Part shown: positions 22,459 to 33,548 of the stretch, in pieces
Position numbering within the stretch: position 1 is the first letter of the stretch
Layout: every line of letters begins with the position of its first letter
Assembly (NCBI GenBank): GCA_020002185.1
Contig: CM034532.1
Location: 26,770,911-26,834,910, forward strand
Source: Paraescarpia echinospica
Taxonomy: Eukaryota; Annelida; Polychaeta; Sabellida; Siboglinidae
Length of the DNA stretch: 64,000 nucleotides
Reading direction: 5' to 3'
Notes under the pieces: generated by a model
Told to the model about the DNA's origin: nothing
The model's input: only the letters and a program-made list of their open reading frames with translations
Databases searched by the model: none
Position numbers and translations under genes: made by a program

Positions 22459-25400
22459 CATATATATATTCTGTGTCATGCTATTGGTGCAACATATTAT
22501 CATGTCTCTGTCGTATTCAGCTCCACAACAGTTCCACAGAAGATGGACATTAGACTCATCAGTATGACTGACTACGAGGCGCTACATCATGACAAGGAGA
22601 AACTGAAGGGAGCATGTAAGTTGCATATGTATAATTGGAATCTGTATTATTTTTTCAAAACATACACTTTTGTATGTTGCCTTTTTAGAATGTGTTGAAA
22701 GCATACTGAGGTTTAAAAAATGTCAACAATGTTGATAATTTATAATTGATTCCTTAAACACGGGAAGCAAATGTAATAATTTCATACTTTAACAAAACGA
22801 TCCTGCAAAGCTAATAATGTGTTGTATTTGTAAAAACTTGATGTGGTAATATCCGTGAAGGGCAAATTACGCTCTTGCCGTTCACCATTACCTGAAAACA
22901 TGTTATGTATTTGTTTGCAGCAATATCTTTGAACGTTGTCGTCGAAACAGGCGTGAAATTGGAGCAAGTTCGCAGTTACATCATTCAACAAAAGGTTGGG
23001 GGTTGAGTGGTAGACGTCACACACAATATCATTTTATGTCATTTTACTTAACCATGGTTGCTCCAATTTAGAACATATGTTATTAAAATATATCATAAAG
23101 GGTATGCATTATACACAAAATAAAGACCAACGAATAAACCAATCCATACCTAGTCCACTTAGCGGAGCAAATTCGACCTAACATATAATCGTTGTGCAAA
23201 AACTGGTTTTTGAAATTTGTGCATTCATATAAGCAATTCAGGTTATTGTGTTTCCATTATCATGTATATAGGCATATTAAATAATTTCGACTGTAATCCA
23301 TTTCCGAATTTGATTTCTTAGAGACTACGCTAGATTTCAAGTTCAGATATGTTAATTATGCGACACATACATACTCGCTCAGAGAGAGAGAGGCAGAATT
23401 AACGCTTGATAAAATAAATGCTGTTAAAATGTATATGTCGTGAAGTAGAATACGTATATTCTGTTTATTTTAAGTAATTATGTTATTGTGCAGGAAACTC
23501 AGACCCTATCTACTGGTCAGATACAGAACCTCTCCCACAACTGGTGCTTCGTTGACTGTAAGTTTACGCACTAGGAGGAACTGTAGAATGTCCAGTGACG
23601 TGTGGATTATTGAGACATGTGCCATTGCTGTTATTGCCAGCGCATGCGCGCAAGCGCGCGCGCTCACACACATGCACGCACGCAAGCGTCCAGAGACACA
23701 CAGAAGCATGCACACAGACGCACACACACGCACACACACGCACGCACACGCACGCTCACGCACGCATACACACACGTACGCACGCATATACACACGCACA
23801 CACGCGCGCGCGCACACATAAACATCACGTCACATACATATATACATTCAGACACTCATGTGTAATAAGTAATCCTTATCAGCAGAATACTGCCAGGAAT
23901 AAACAGCAACACCAGATAGAGCGTTACAAAATTCACGAAAGGGTTGAAGTTAAACATCATTACCAGTGACAAAGAAGTCATGGTTGACTGTTTAAGAACA
24001 ACAAAGTAGGGCATGTATGCAGTGTATGCAGTGTATGCAGTGTATGCAGTGTATGCAGTGTATGCTGTGTATGCAGTGTTTGCAGTGTATGCAGTGTATG
24101 CAGTGTATGCAGTGTATGCAGTGTATGCAGTGTATGCAGTGTATGCAGTGTATGCAAATGTGTGTTTAGTCGCATGTGTTACACATAGTGTTTTCGTTGA
24201 CATTTTGCGAATGAATGAATGAATGAATGAATGAATGAATGAATGAATGAATGAATGAATGAATGAATGAATGACTTTATTGTCTTGATGATAATAAGCA
24301 TAACACATACATATTATTATATATGATTAATAGCAATGGGGATAAGCAATCTTGCTTGTAATCCCTTATTTAAATAAATATTAATATCTAACGCAACGTG
24401 CAGTAATGCAGAAAAAGTATACCAAATATCACATAATCACAATTATATAGTATTGCACATGAAACAGCTACATAACTATTATGAGCGTGTATGTTAATAT
24501 ATTAATTAATATTAATTCATTACAATTTAATTAGTGTTTAATTAACAATCAAGAATAAGTGCTTTGAGCCTTTTAAAAATACTTGTAGAGAGTTAGAGTC
24601 TTCTAGATGATTCTTTATCACTATATCATTCCAATATTTAAAACCAGTATATGCCAATGTATTTTGTTTCATGTTCTTGTAACAGAACGATATTTTGTAA
24701 AAGGCTTTCTACCTCTTATTATTGCAATGTGAACGTACATTTAACATAATCATGTCACTAAATATGTCTGGTAACGAAACCCTATTGGATTTATACTTGA
24801 AATCACAGCATAAGTACTTGTATAGTTGGTAGATATCCACAATATGATGCTGTTTAAATAAAGGCTGAGTGTGGTTTCTGACTTGACTAATTGTGCATAT
24901 TAATTTGTTGTGTAATACATGAATTTTAGACAAGTGTGTCTTCGGGGCTCTTCCCTATATACTATAATAATACTATAGATAAGGTACGGGTAAATGAAAG
25001 TATAATACAATTGTTTTAGAGTTAATTGGTTGGCCAGTTTAGTTTTTTTCTTATTAATGATACCAATACTCTTCGCTATTTTGTTACATATATATTTTAT
25101 ATGTTCACTCCAGTTTAGTTTGTTATCTATTACTATTCATATAATTTTTTTTAATTTACCTTATTTATATTTGTCCCATCTGTACGGATTTTAGTATGTC
25201 TGTTTCGTACGCAGTGAGTGTTGCTAAAGGTCATTGTGTTTTTTTATATTCAGAGAAAATTTATTTGTTTTAAGCTGTAACATCATTTATATATGAAAAA
25301 TAGTAGAAGCCCAAATATTGATACTTGTGGTACATCACATTTAATATTGTTTAGGGCAGACTTAGTCCCACGAAGTTTCACTGTGTGTTTTCTATTAGTT

Positions 25401-26245
25401 AGATAACATGTATGTATCCATTGGAGAACATTACCCATAATTCCACAATGCGCTAATTTTGTTATAAAGATGTTATGATTAACGTTATCAAAAGCTTTGG
25501 CAAAATCTAGATATAATCCAATTGTATGTTCTTTTTATCAATATTTTTTGTTATTTTGCCAATTAATACCGATGCTTCCCAAATAAGTCGAGATGGTGTT
25601 CGAGTGAACAGGTCTGCCAGGTAATAAAGTGTAAAGCGCTTTGAGCAGTCCTGAGGACTGGATACTGCGCTATATAAGAATTTACCTTTAGTATAATTAG
25701 AGCCATGTATGTAGAATGACCTTTTTAAATAAAAAAATGAGATTTTGACAAACATAATTTTTATTTACATATTCGAATAATCTGGATTACATGTACATCA
25801 GACTTTCAAAAATCTGCGAAAATACTGGCCGTACAGAGATGGGTCTGTAATTTGTTATAAGTTTAGAATCTCCATTTTAACAAATTTGAGTAACATTGGC
25901 TATTTTGAGTTGATCTGGTACATGGCCTTTATCAAATGATATGTTTATAATATGGCGTAATGGTTCAAGGATGTTAGAATATGTCTACTTAATAATATTA
26001 GGTTTTATATCATCCCAACCAGCACTACTAGTTTTAAAACTTTCAATAATTTGTTTTATCTCGTCCATAGTCACAGGTACTAAAACATAAGAGTTTTTAT
26101 ATGCTCCACATATAATTCTCTGGTCTTTCAATAACATCGGGTATGTCTTTAGCTAACTCAGGACCTAAGTTTGTAAAGTAATCATTAAACTTATCATGTG
26201 TATGTGTGTGCGTGCATGTACGTTCGGCGTGCGTGTGTTTGCATA

Positions 26246-26308
<63 letters not shown>

Positions 26309-29300
26309 CGTGTGCAATATACTGTGCATGCAGTTAGTGTGCGTGTTTTCTTTTGTTTGTTTGCAGCAATAACAACCGAGCGGTTCTTCCGAATTGGCCG
26401 TGCACAGGAGAACGTTCACTACGTGACAGACATCACCTCCGATGATCTCTACATCCTCGACACAGACCTACACATCAGCTTCTTACAGAACGGGTGCGAT
26501 CAAGAAACATACCCCACCCCCGAGACCAGTCTCACCGCCCCCCAGTTGACGACCCCCTCTACCATGGTCATCCAGGAGTGTGAGGACCCCCCAGAGGTCA
26601 GGCTGACCTACAACATGCCCATCACCCCTCCAAGGTCATCCGGGTGAGTCAGACAGAGGAGACATGTGAAATGCTGAATATATATAAATTTGTGTCAACG
26701 TATTTTTTCTTGGTTTAAAGCATTTTTTACAATGTATATAATTCATGTTCTAGGGCTTAGCAATTTATAACCGGCGTCTGCTGTGTTGGACTTGGGGAAA
26801 TGGATAATCGCTAAACATTAAAGGGTATTGATCTTAACTCAACCCGACTCGGCCATATTGCCAATAAAGCTTGTTTTGAAACTGGATGTTTTGTTTACTA
26901 TGTGAACATGCTCCGGGGTCGTACCTTCTAAATTGCGAGCGTTGTTACGGGCTTATTAAACTCAATTTGGCGGGCAGTATACCTTCAACGTTGCTATTAA
27001 AGTCTTATAAACATTGTATTAATTGATAAGTGAAACATTATGAACAGACTGCCTTCTTGTAACAGAGTAATTCGCATTTTGTAGTTCGGAGTCTGAGACG
27101 CCACCTGGTATTCTGTCCACGCCACCGTCATGCAGCGTAGAGCTGTCGCCCGCAATTCTTACGGAAAACACGGCAGAAAAGTCGCTCACTTTAAACAAGA
27201 GTAAGTCGTTGTCTACAAGGTTATTGATGATTGACATGCAATGCAATGCAGCCACCTTGGCTTGTCTTAGTGTGTTACCAGACTAATCAGAAAGGAAAGA
27301 AAAGTAGTAAGGCAATTTTAGTCTCATCTCACTTCTTAGTAACCTTGCAATCATGGTCACCCTGTAGCAGTCCCAAATGAGTTCAGTTGAAGCGGGAAGG
27401 AACTGGTTATGATGACGAAGCGAGCTTGCTATTCAAGAACATGTTCCGAACATAGCGCAACATGACAACATTACCCATGTAATTTCAATTAAGAGCAGCC
27501 ATTATTCGAATGTATATTTATACAACAATAGAAAGCTTCCAATAAGATGTTGACATTCCAACTTAGTAGTTGTATGGTTGATATGTAAACTATGGCTAAT
27601 AAAGGTCAGACAACATCACCACTTTGGTCACATCGTCGGCAAGAACAACTGTTATATTACGCATATTGGTTGTTTGCTTTCGTAAGTCTCCGAAAGTAAA
27701 GCCGGATTTTCAGAGGATATTGGCATTAAAGAAGTAATTTCATTATTATTATTAATATAACACGCACGCACTCACACACGCACGCACGCACGCACACACG
27801 TCAGCACATGCGTATAAAAACATTATCTACAGAAGCTGTTGTTTTTAGTTCTGGCAATCAATAAAATACCTCTCATTTTCTTTATGGAATTGAATTTTTC
27901 AAGATACTAAACATCTGTTATATCTTGCGTTTGGTCTATATTTGTGTGCCTGTTTCCAGAACTTATAGAAGCAGCAAGGGAGAGGAACGTCAAACTGGTG
28001 TGTGGTTTTTAAGTTCGTTCGTATTAATATATCCTCCTTATTTAAAGTGTCTTTGTAAAGTGGCAAAGTCTGGTATGTGGGGATTTGCACAGCCGTCAAA
28101 GGTGAATACGTGAGTCTGAGGTGGCTCACCAGACACCTCCAACTATTCCCATTGAGGCTCACTAAAAACTCCCACTGCATCCCCTCTTACCGAAATATTG
28201 GGGCATTAACACATATCCCAAGCCCCCTACCCAATATATTGTGATCGATGCTAACCACTCGGTTCGAACGCCTGTGATTCCAGTTTATCAACTTAGTCTG
28301 TTGATACTCTTTCAACCGTTTCAAGCATGTCCAAGGAATTCGTCTCTGCCAAATCACTATACATAATTATTGTTTATTATATATCTTGCTAACATGTTAG
28401 CGTTACCAGTAGATCGTTTTTGTTTGTTCAGAAACAGAGCCGTCAATAACAACGTTGCCATCTCTTTAACTTCGAACCTTTCTGTTTGACAACAAATGTT
28501 CACAACTTTTCAAAATGGTTATGACAAAGACATGCTTAGGCTTGGCTAACTAATTACTACATGATTTTTTGTATCTGTTCATAATTTACTTGTGGTCAAG
28601 CACGCCTTAGACACGTAAAAGATACCTTTTTGGTCCCAGTCATACATCACTCATAATGTACCCAACCAGTTAGCAAAATACCATTGTATCCAGATAAATA
28701 TGCTTTGCCCAGGTAAAGGAGCTGCATGCCCAAGGTGCCGACTTGCTATCAGTTGATGTCAATAACATGACCGCTTTACATTATGCCGCAAAACTGGGAA
28801 GCTTTAGCATGGTCAAGCACCTCGTCGATAATGGTAACTATCTGTTTTTCTTTACCAAATTAAAATTGTATGTTAACTTTTTATTGGATTTATCACACAG
28901 CTGCTCGATTAATGAAAATCGTACGAAAACAACATGTTTTCATTTATTCAATGCAAATACAAAACAGCTGAATTATCATGATTAATCCCAGGTTTTAAAT
29001 ATGTCAAACACTTGCATTTTCGCATGTGCATTGTTCAGGTAAGAAAAAAACCAAAATTGAGTTGTCTGTTCTCTGCTGCAGCGCCTCGTGAGATACTGGA
29101 CATGACAGACAAAAAGCAGTGAGTGTCGCCGTTGAAAGCTTATAATATAATAATATAACCATGTTTGACGAAGACGAAGAGAAGGACGAAGAGAAATAAT
29201 AATAAGAAAACAAGTAGAAGTAAAAGAAGGAGAAGAGAAAGACGAAATGGAAGAAGATAAAAAGAGATATGATATAATATTTGTATCTGTACTTGTATTT

Positions 29301-32035
29301 AATATTATGATTGGAAAGTAATGTTTTATTAGGAAGAGAAAGACGAATAGAACGAAGAAGAGACAGAAAACGGTGAAAACAAAGACGGAAGGAAGAAATT
29401 GAAGAGAATACGCTATTGGCAATTTTTTTTTTTTTATAGAACAATAATCCTCAAAGCCATTTGCAGTGTAATGAATAACGTACATTGACACAGTTTCGAA
29501 TATATTGTAGTATATACATATATTTGCTTGTATAAATAAATGCATAGTTGGTGCCATTTACATTTACTCATTCTTCTGTCGCTGCCACATTTGACTTCTC
29601 GTTGTAGTGGCGAGACAGCACTGCACAAGGCCGCCAGATACCAACGAAGACAGATCTGCTCTTTGTTAGTAACAGTTGGCGCATCTGCCTCCAAAACTGA
29701 CCACCATGTAAGTGATTTTCTACTCTAGTATTTGGTCAGTTAAACTGTAACTCATTAGTGTAGACTCTAGAAAGTAGACGTGAATGAGTATACAACCTAC
29801 ATGTACATGTCTCTGAGGGGAGGTCCCATACGTTTGCAAAGTTCTTAAACATGTTATGCATTATGTGGGGGTCGGTGAGTGTCATTTTGGTCGTGTTGAA
29901 TTACTATTGATATATTAACAAGTCTAGGTGGTTCTTACAGATTCAACATATCTGACTTTGGTACTGTGGAATCACGGCTGTGCTATATTTAGACTCCTGG
30001 TATGAGTAGCGTCCGAGTAAGACGAAAAACGTTGACATCCCCGTTCAAGTGTGCACGGTAATTCATACTAGTGGAGGGATGCATGGTTCCTAATGTGTTA
30101 TGCATTTTTTTAAACAAAAACCTGAACAAGTTGTTCCGATTTAAATACTTATAATGCAGATCAACGTCACTTCCAAATCCCGAAAGGTCGCCATTGTTCA
30201 ACATCATATATCCGCTGTGTAAATATATATGTATATATATATAGGCGAGCGTCTACTTCACTTCTGGCACCCACCATAATGTCTCGCCTTGTTATCATAA
30301 TCATTAGTTATTTCTTATTGTTATCATCCTCAGCGTTTATCTGTTGATTAAAATGACAAACATGAATGTTTTCTTCCTCTTGCAGGGTAACACTCCACGG
30401 CAACAGGCCCTCAATGCTAACGACGAGGAACTCGCAACATATCTGGAAGGTGAGTCATTGTTGGGATCGCGGCTAGTGTAGTGGTTAGCACATCCGCCTG
30501 AGATATGCCAGAGCTATGAGTTCGAAACCCGGACCGGGCAGGCGTGATATTTGGTGTAAAAACCTGGCTCTCAACATTGGGGACTGTGTATCCCTCGTGA
30601 TTCGGAGATCACGTTATTGTCGGTCCCGTCTCAATTTGGGACGTAAAACAACCACTGAAGACGACAATCACCCTGGCAGTGACCACCATCACTACAGCAT
30701 ATAAAGGTCGGTTTAATAATAATAAGATAACTTCTATTGCGCCTAAATCCTTGGAAACCAAGCTCAGAGGCGCATCAAAACAAAAGAATTGGTCAATCTC
30801 AAAATTCATAAGCAGTATTCCAGTTGTCAACTGATGGGTCAAGGCGCTAGGGAGCTACGGTGTTGTAAAGATAAGTTTTTAATTGACGACGGAATTTTTT
30901 TATATTTTAAATTGATCTAACACTAAGAGGGAGCATATTCCAGAGTTTGTGCAGCAACAGAAAAAGCCCTAGTTCAGCGTTGACTCTAGAAACAAAAAGT
31001 GGGTCAGAATTAGATGATCGAAGCTGGGTAGGTTTTCTTTCATATCTTAAATATTATACGATATCGTACAGGAAGCCAATGCAGACTTCAAAAGTGGTGC
31101 AGAGCGAGAACAAACGAGGAGATCTTGTAACTACTCTTGGTAGACAATTTTGGACACGGTGAAGTTTTGTGATATCCTTGCTAGCGATATTATAAAGGAG
31201 TGAATTGCAAAAGTCTAGTCTGCTGCTAACAAGCGCTGTTGCAATAGTTTTAGCAACAGAAAATGACATACCGGCGAATATCACGAATATGATAAACAAC
31301 AGCAGCGACATGTTTGAGTGTTGTCGGAAATTGAAGTTACTATCAAATATCACTCTTAGATTCCGCACCGAGGTTGCCGGCGTGATATACTGATTAAAAA
31401 TACGCGTAGGGAAAAAACCACCCAGTTTACTACGCTGCGTTGGAGTACCAATAATGATCAATTCAGTTTTATTTGCATTTAATTTTAACTTACTGTCAAT
31501 CATCCAGTGGAAGATATCTTGAAGGCAATCTAAAAAATGCCGACTAGTTGACTCATATAAGACCATTACACTGTAACCACAGTAATACAGATTAGTCAAT
31601 TAATAGAAAGTTGCCGTGCGCTGGAAATAACTAGGAAACTAGGACGTGACGATGTCTCTCCATAAACATATTTCCGGAAATGCAATGGTAAACTGCCACT
31701 GTGGCCCGTTCAGTAATACGGTCAAAATTTTTAGCACAATCCACCGGCTTCATTTTAGAGCAAACCGTCTTTGTATTCAAATTATACAATAGTAATATAC
31801 TACAACTTATTAATGTCCTTTTAGTAAATAACCCATCAAACAACTGTTCCGAAAACCTTTCTCACATTAAAAACAGCTTTGGTGCTGTTCTGTAATTTTA
31901 GTGTTTGCGTGTTTCATGAATGTTGATTTTATACTTATTTTTGCTTTTGCAGGACGGGAACTTTTCCATAAAGTGATTGAACAGAACAAAGAAGTTACAA
32001 TGCTGGAGACGTATGATGCTGAAACTGTTGTGTAA
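8556..32035 (+). CDS. DGKZ/DGKI-like: Type IV diacylglycerol kinase (zeta/iota class), 27 exons, N-terminus not found
   Basis: The enzyme phosphorylates diacylglycerol to phosphatidic acid, ending DAG signalling. Exons: 8556-8636, 9273-9356, 9793-9867, 10994-11050, 11280-11348, 11706-11738, 12540-12692, 13263-13498, 14463-14637, 14891-14961, 18131-18276, 18816-18871, 19365-19427, 20178-20251, 20688-20802, 21207-21394, 22521-22615, 22921-22994, 23494-23557, 26367-26643, 27085-27200, 27960-27997, 28713-28833, 29082-29118, 29608-29707, 30386-30449, 31953-32035. All have AG acceptors and GT donors, all phases join, and the sum is 2745 nt (914 residues plus stop). Domain order: two C1 fingers (about 36-160), DAGKc (about 205-330, with CGGDGT at 278-283), DAGKa (about 345-540), a linker, ankyrin repeats (about 770-880) and the C-terminal ETVV. 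C1-DAGK-ankyrin-PDZ ligand is the zeta/iota signature. The basic MARCKS-like segment is reduced to RSSWRKKK. Upstream exons and promoter were not recognised. Confidence 0.95.
8795..8965 (+). repeat. SINE remnant in DGK intron 1
   Basis: The block ACAAGGGGTAAATATGTAAC, followed by TGGACTCACAACT, closely matches the 3' part of the tRNA-like SINE at 46951-47110 (ACACGGGGATAAATGTGTAA and TGGACTCAGCAACT). The tRNA-like head is not recognisable here. Confidence 0.45.
9928..10560 (+). repeat. 630 bp polypyrimidine tract (CCCCTCTCC-type) in DGK intron 3
   Basis: The strand is almost purely C and T, built of drifting CCCCTCTCC and CCAATCCCCTCTGC units. It stays open in several frames only because of its composition; the long Pro/Ser/Leu translations are not genes. 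It sits between the two exons that complete the first C1 finger. Confidence 0.85.
10664..10732 (+). repeat. (CTCA)n microsatellite
   Basis: About 17 uninterrupted CACT/CTCA tetranucleotides follow the polypyrimidine tract in DGK intron 3. Confidence 0.9.
11350..11565 (+). repeat. 12-bp minisatellite in DGK intron 5
   Basis: Degenerate units of GGCACCACTCAC fill most of the intron between exons 5 and 6, starting right behind the exon 5 donor. Its minus-strand translation (Ser-Gly-Ala-Val runs) is not a gene. Confidence 0.8.
11828..12067 (+). repeat. 48-bp minisatellite, 5 copies, DGK intron 6
   Basis: Units start TTGGTTCAACCAGCTACCAC at 11828, 11876, 11924, 11972 and 12020; the last is the most diverged. 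Each unit holds an inverted repeat (CCACAC ... GTGTGG). The 48-bp period keeps several frames open on both strands, which explains the repetitive predicted peptides. They are not genes. Confidence 0.92.
13650..13905 (+). repeat. Simple repeats (CTGA/CTCA)n and (CTCACCCTCGCC)n in DGK intron 8
   Basis: Imperfect ACTGACTGACTCACTC runs occupy 13650-13805, followed by CTCACCCTCGCC units at about 13840-13905. Confidence 0.75.
14071..14375 (+). repeat. 42-bp minisatellite, 7 copies plus a partial, DGK intron 8
   Basis: Units begin TCCATTTATATTGTCATCAT at 14071 and recur every 42 bases to 14364. They are nearly identical, with one variant copy at 14239. The period is divisible by three, so several frames stay open without being genes. 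Unlike the four junction arrays, the unit shows no match to the adjacent exon at 14463. Confidence 0.93.
15050..15135 (+). repeat. (GT)n microsatellite, DGK intron 10
   Basis: GTGTGTGT with interspersed GC and GTTC, between exon 10 and the 31-bp array. Confidence 0.85.
15341..18130 (+). repeat. 31-bp minisatellite, about 90 units, made of the exon 11 splice junction
   Basis: The consensus unit is GTGGAACATGAAGTGTCAG plus TTGTCTCTGTAG. The real intron 10/exon 11 boundary reads TTGTCTCTGCAG followed by the exon GTGGAGCATGAAGTGTGAG. Each unit is thus a copy of the first 19 exon bases plus the last 12 intron bases, including an AG acceptor. Total length is 2790 bp, or 90 periods of 31. Several units near the left end (for example 15371 onward) match the exon bases exactly. 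Because 31 is not a multiple of three, the translation rotates through three frames. Confidence 0.95.
18490..18790 (-). mobile_element. LINE fragment, cysteine-rich C-terminal domain
   Basis: The minus strand, allowing a small frame slip, reads [20 protein letters not shown], then [10 protein letters not shown] and KHLLQDCP, then [16 protein letters not shown]. This resembles the C-terminal C-x-C...H...C domain of some LINE ORF2 proteins. It lies in DGK intron 11 in the antisense direction and is non-functional. Confidence 0.5.
21423..21701. mobile_element. 279-bp MITE with about 55-bp inverted termini, TA target sites
   Basis: The left end reads GTTTTGAAAATATGGTAAGT and runs on through CTTTCCGAGTCCGATGTTGC. 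The right end is its reverse complement (ACTTACCATATTTTCAAAAC) with a few changes. TA flanks both ends (21421-21422 and 21702-21703), so a mariner-type transposase probably mobilised it. It lies 28 bp past the exon 16 donor in DGK intron 16. Confidence 0.85.
21890..22110 (-). mobile_element. tRNA-derived SINE, antisense in DGK intron 16
   Basis: Read on the minus strand from about 22105, it has an A box (TGGTCGAGTGG) and then a B box (GGTTTGAATCC, one change from GGTTCGANNCC). This is the internal RNA polymerase III promoter of a tRNA-type SINE. The body continues to about 21890. Confidence 0.65.
22385..22470 (+). repeat. (CA)n/(TA)n microsatellite, DGK intron 16
   Basis: CACACACA followed by TATATATA about 50 bases before exon 17. 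Confidence 0.85.
23640..23822 (+). repeat. Alternating purine-pyrimidine tract (CA/CG)n, DGK intron 19
   Basis: About 180 bp of nearly uninterrupted CA, CG and GC dinucleotides starting 82 bases after exon 19, a sequence type prone to left-handed (Z) DNA. The His/Thr/Arg-rich or Cys/Val-rich translations are not genes. Confidence 0.85.
24010..24155 (+). repeat. 9-bp minisatellite (TATGCAGTG)n, about 16 copies
   Basis: Near-perfect TGTATGCAG units with rare variants (GCTGTG, GTTTGC). The period is divisible by three and keeps all frames open. Confidence 0.92.
24208..24272 (+). repeat. (GAAT)n microsatellite, likely 3' tail of the adjoining LINE
   Basis: About 16 GAAT/AATG tetranucleotides directly adjoin the 3' end of the minus-strand LINE at 24273-26110, as expected for a LINE whose reverse transcription starts on a short tandem tail. 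Confidence 0.8.
24273..26110 (-). mobile_element. Decayed LINE (reverse transcriptase to 3' end) in DGK intron 19
   Basis: On the minus strand, motifs appear in the right order with many breaks. They are [16 protein letters not shown] (about 26020), a [12 protein letters not shown] block, NVTQICK..(K)LITNYR-like residues (about 25850) and the C-terminal [17 protein letters not shown] (about 24800). The 3' end carries the (GAAT)n tail. A 130-bp SINE-like element is inserted at 25563-25690. No activity is possible. Confidence 0.7.
25563..25690 (+). repeat. Dispersed SINE-like repeat (AGCGCTTTGAGCA family), copy 1
   Basis: Contains GAGATGGTGTTCGAGTGAAC, TAAAGCGCTTTGAGCAGTCC and GCGCTATATAAGAA. 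The same blocks in the same order occur reversed at 55185-55465. Confidence 0.7.
26228..26320 (+). repeat. (GT)n microsatellite 47 bp before DGK exon 20
   Basis: About 45 GT dinucleotides with two interruptions, close to the exon 20 acceptor; the pyrimidine tract lies between. Confidence 0.9.
26815..27052 (+). repeat. Dispersed repeat of about 230 bp, copy 1 (DGK intron 20)
   Basis: Shares GTTTTGAAACTGGATGTTTT, then GTTTACTATGTGAACATG, GTACCTTC and GTATACCTTCAAC with 34795-35027. It ends 32 bp before the exon 21 acceptor. No coding capacity was seen, and the element class is unknown. Confidence 0.75.
27755..27805 (+). repeat. (CACG)n simple repeat, DGK intron 21
   Basis: CGCACGCACTCACACACG units over about 50 bp. 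Confidence 0.8.
30463..30715 (+). mobile_element. tRNA-derived SINE immediately behind DGK exon 26
   Basis: It starts 14 bp after the exon 26 donor. An A-box-like TAGTGTAGTGG (about 30474) and a B-box GAGTTCGAAACCC (about 30518) form a polymerase III promoter. The body runs to about 30715, where a LINE 3' end begins on the other strand. Confidence 0.75.
30700..31600 (-). mobile_element. L2/CR1-like LINE 3' fragment in DGK intron 26
   Basis: The minus strand encodes reverse-transcriptase thumb and C-terminal motifs: [20 protein letters not shown], an [16 protein letters not shown] block, a degenerate [37 protein letters not shown] and LPLSVRSI. It then reaches a 3' end typical of L2-type elements ([12 protein letters not shown]). 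Frameshifts and stops show it is inactive. Confidence 0.8.
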
Positions 32036-32354
32036 CCAAAGAGCCAAGCTGTTTGGTGCCATGGAAAACAAATATGGTTTCCGTCAAATAACTATACAAC
32101 ACACTGTGGTTGTATTTGAAGTCGTGAACAATTCTTGTTCAATGTGGCGCATGATTGTGATACTACATGTATATAGTTGTTAAAGAATAGGAACTTCACT
32201 GCACATAATATGTATGTTATTGGTATACGGATTAGAAACGATGCTGCCTACTGCTGATTAGTTCCGATGCACCAATAGACGGTATATTGCCAATGACTAC
32301 AGATAATATGGATGTGGCTGTGCTATCTCATGAATTTATCTAAATTGCTCAAAG

Positions 32355-32360
32355 AATAAA
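32355..32360 (+). promoter_or_regulatory. Poly(A) signal AATAAA of the DGK gene
   Basis: AATAAA sits 320 bases past the DGK stop codon in AT-rich sequence. From here to 33548 I see no gene or clear repeat; this is the gap between two genes converging tail to tail. Confidence 0.6.
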
Positions 32361-33548
32361 TCGAAATACTGAAAAAGACAGTCCAGTCACATGTTCTTTA
32401 AATCATACGATGTATGTATCTGTAGTACCAATAAGTATCTTGAGCGGTCTCTCAACCTCTTGCTTAAATCTCCTTTCAGATTCTAAACGCACTACTTTTG
32501 TGCACACGTGTTATTTTAATAATTTGTTTTTGAAATCATCGGATACACTTTTAAATTTATTTAGATTCCGACACACAGTCTGCAAAAAAGGCAGTGGTTA
32601 GCCCGCCTCTATGAGAACACATTTGATGGGTTCTCATTATATTCCGACATCTAGCGGCGACATAATCAACACTTTTGCAAGGTACCCATTGTACCCAATT
32701 TATTGATCTGTCATTCAATGATATGAACGAAATTGACAAAACCTGTGAAACAGTTGGTGACTTTGTCTTGGTTGTAGAATGTGGTTATTGCTTATATGGG
32801 TCACTCTTAATGACAGATTAAAACCCGTGAGACACAATGTAATATCTTACAACTGTTTAGTGTCGGCATTCATATGTTTGTTGTAAGCACCGTATTTATT
32901 TTCTTAAGACTACTAATCTAATTAATTCATTGTACATACTGTATAATTTAAAAAGAAATTCCAGTTTCGTAGCTCACTTAATTTTACTAATCAGTTATGC
33001 ATGTTGTTTGTGCATTCGTAATATACTTACACAAAAGAGGCACTTCCAGAACGATCAAACGCATAATGCAGTAGTACCCTGGGTAGTACGATTATCATCA
33101 ACTAGACAGCATGGATTATTCTTCAATAAATGTTGCATTTTGGTCAATAAGCTGCTATAGACTCCTTATGGATTTAGCTACGACATGTACAGAATAACCG
33201 ATTCATCTTTGGCTTTCAAAAATTTTTTTTTTCCATAGAATCCGAAACCAATACATCCCTATGCATATCAGATATATAAAAGCAGCCCGAAAATAGACTG
33301 GAAATGCAAATGATTTAACCACCTATCCTTTTATACTTGCATATAAATTAAAATTACATTATATTTATTTATCAAATATCACATGTACAGTTAAAACACC
33401 TGGGTAAATATATTGAAGAAATATTTGACATCAACTAAAATCCAGTCACTTGGTTAGCACCAATGCTTCAAGAGGCACCATCACTGGGGAAATATGCCAG
33501 AATGATCTCTCTTGGCAAGTTGTCAAACACAGTTGGCCAGCCTTGAAG

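Larger units (their letters stand above)
18131..22994 (+). other. DGK exons 11-18: accessory DAGKa domain and following linker
   Basis: Exon 11 ([20 protein letters not shown]), exons 12-14 ([36 protein letters not shown]), exon 15 ([13 protein letters not shown]) and exon 16 ([14 protein letters not shown]) follow the accessory domain of the family in order. Exon 17 ([15 protein letters not shown]) starts the linker. Exon 11 lies directly against a 2.8 kb minisatellite. Exon 16 appears to lack four residues relative to vertebrate enzymes at its start. Confidence 0.9.
27960..32035 (+). other. DGK exons 22-27: ankyrin repeats and PDZ-binding tail
   Basis: The ankyrin part includes [20 protein letters not shown] (exon 23), [12 protein letters not shown] (exon 24) and [17 protein letters not shown] (exon 25). 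Exon 26 has [19 protein letters not shown]. The last exon ends ETYDAETVV with a TAA stop. The terminal E-T-V-V fits the class I PDZ ligand S/T-x-V, as in vertebrate DGK zeta (ETAV), where it binds syntrophin or PSD-95-type scaffolds. The binding is inferred from family knowledge. Confidence 0.92.

Noticed and set aside
23506..24308. Cys/Val-, His/Thr- and Ala/Val/Tyr-rich frames
   Set aside because: Translations of dinucleotide, 9-bp and GAAT repeats.
28982..29557. 191-codon minus-strand Phe/Ser/Leu-rich frame
   Set aside because: Translation of a purine-rich GAA-type intron tract; it overlaps DGK exon 24 antisense.
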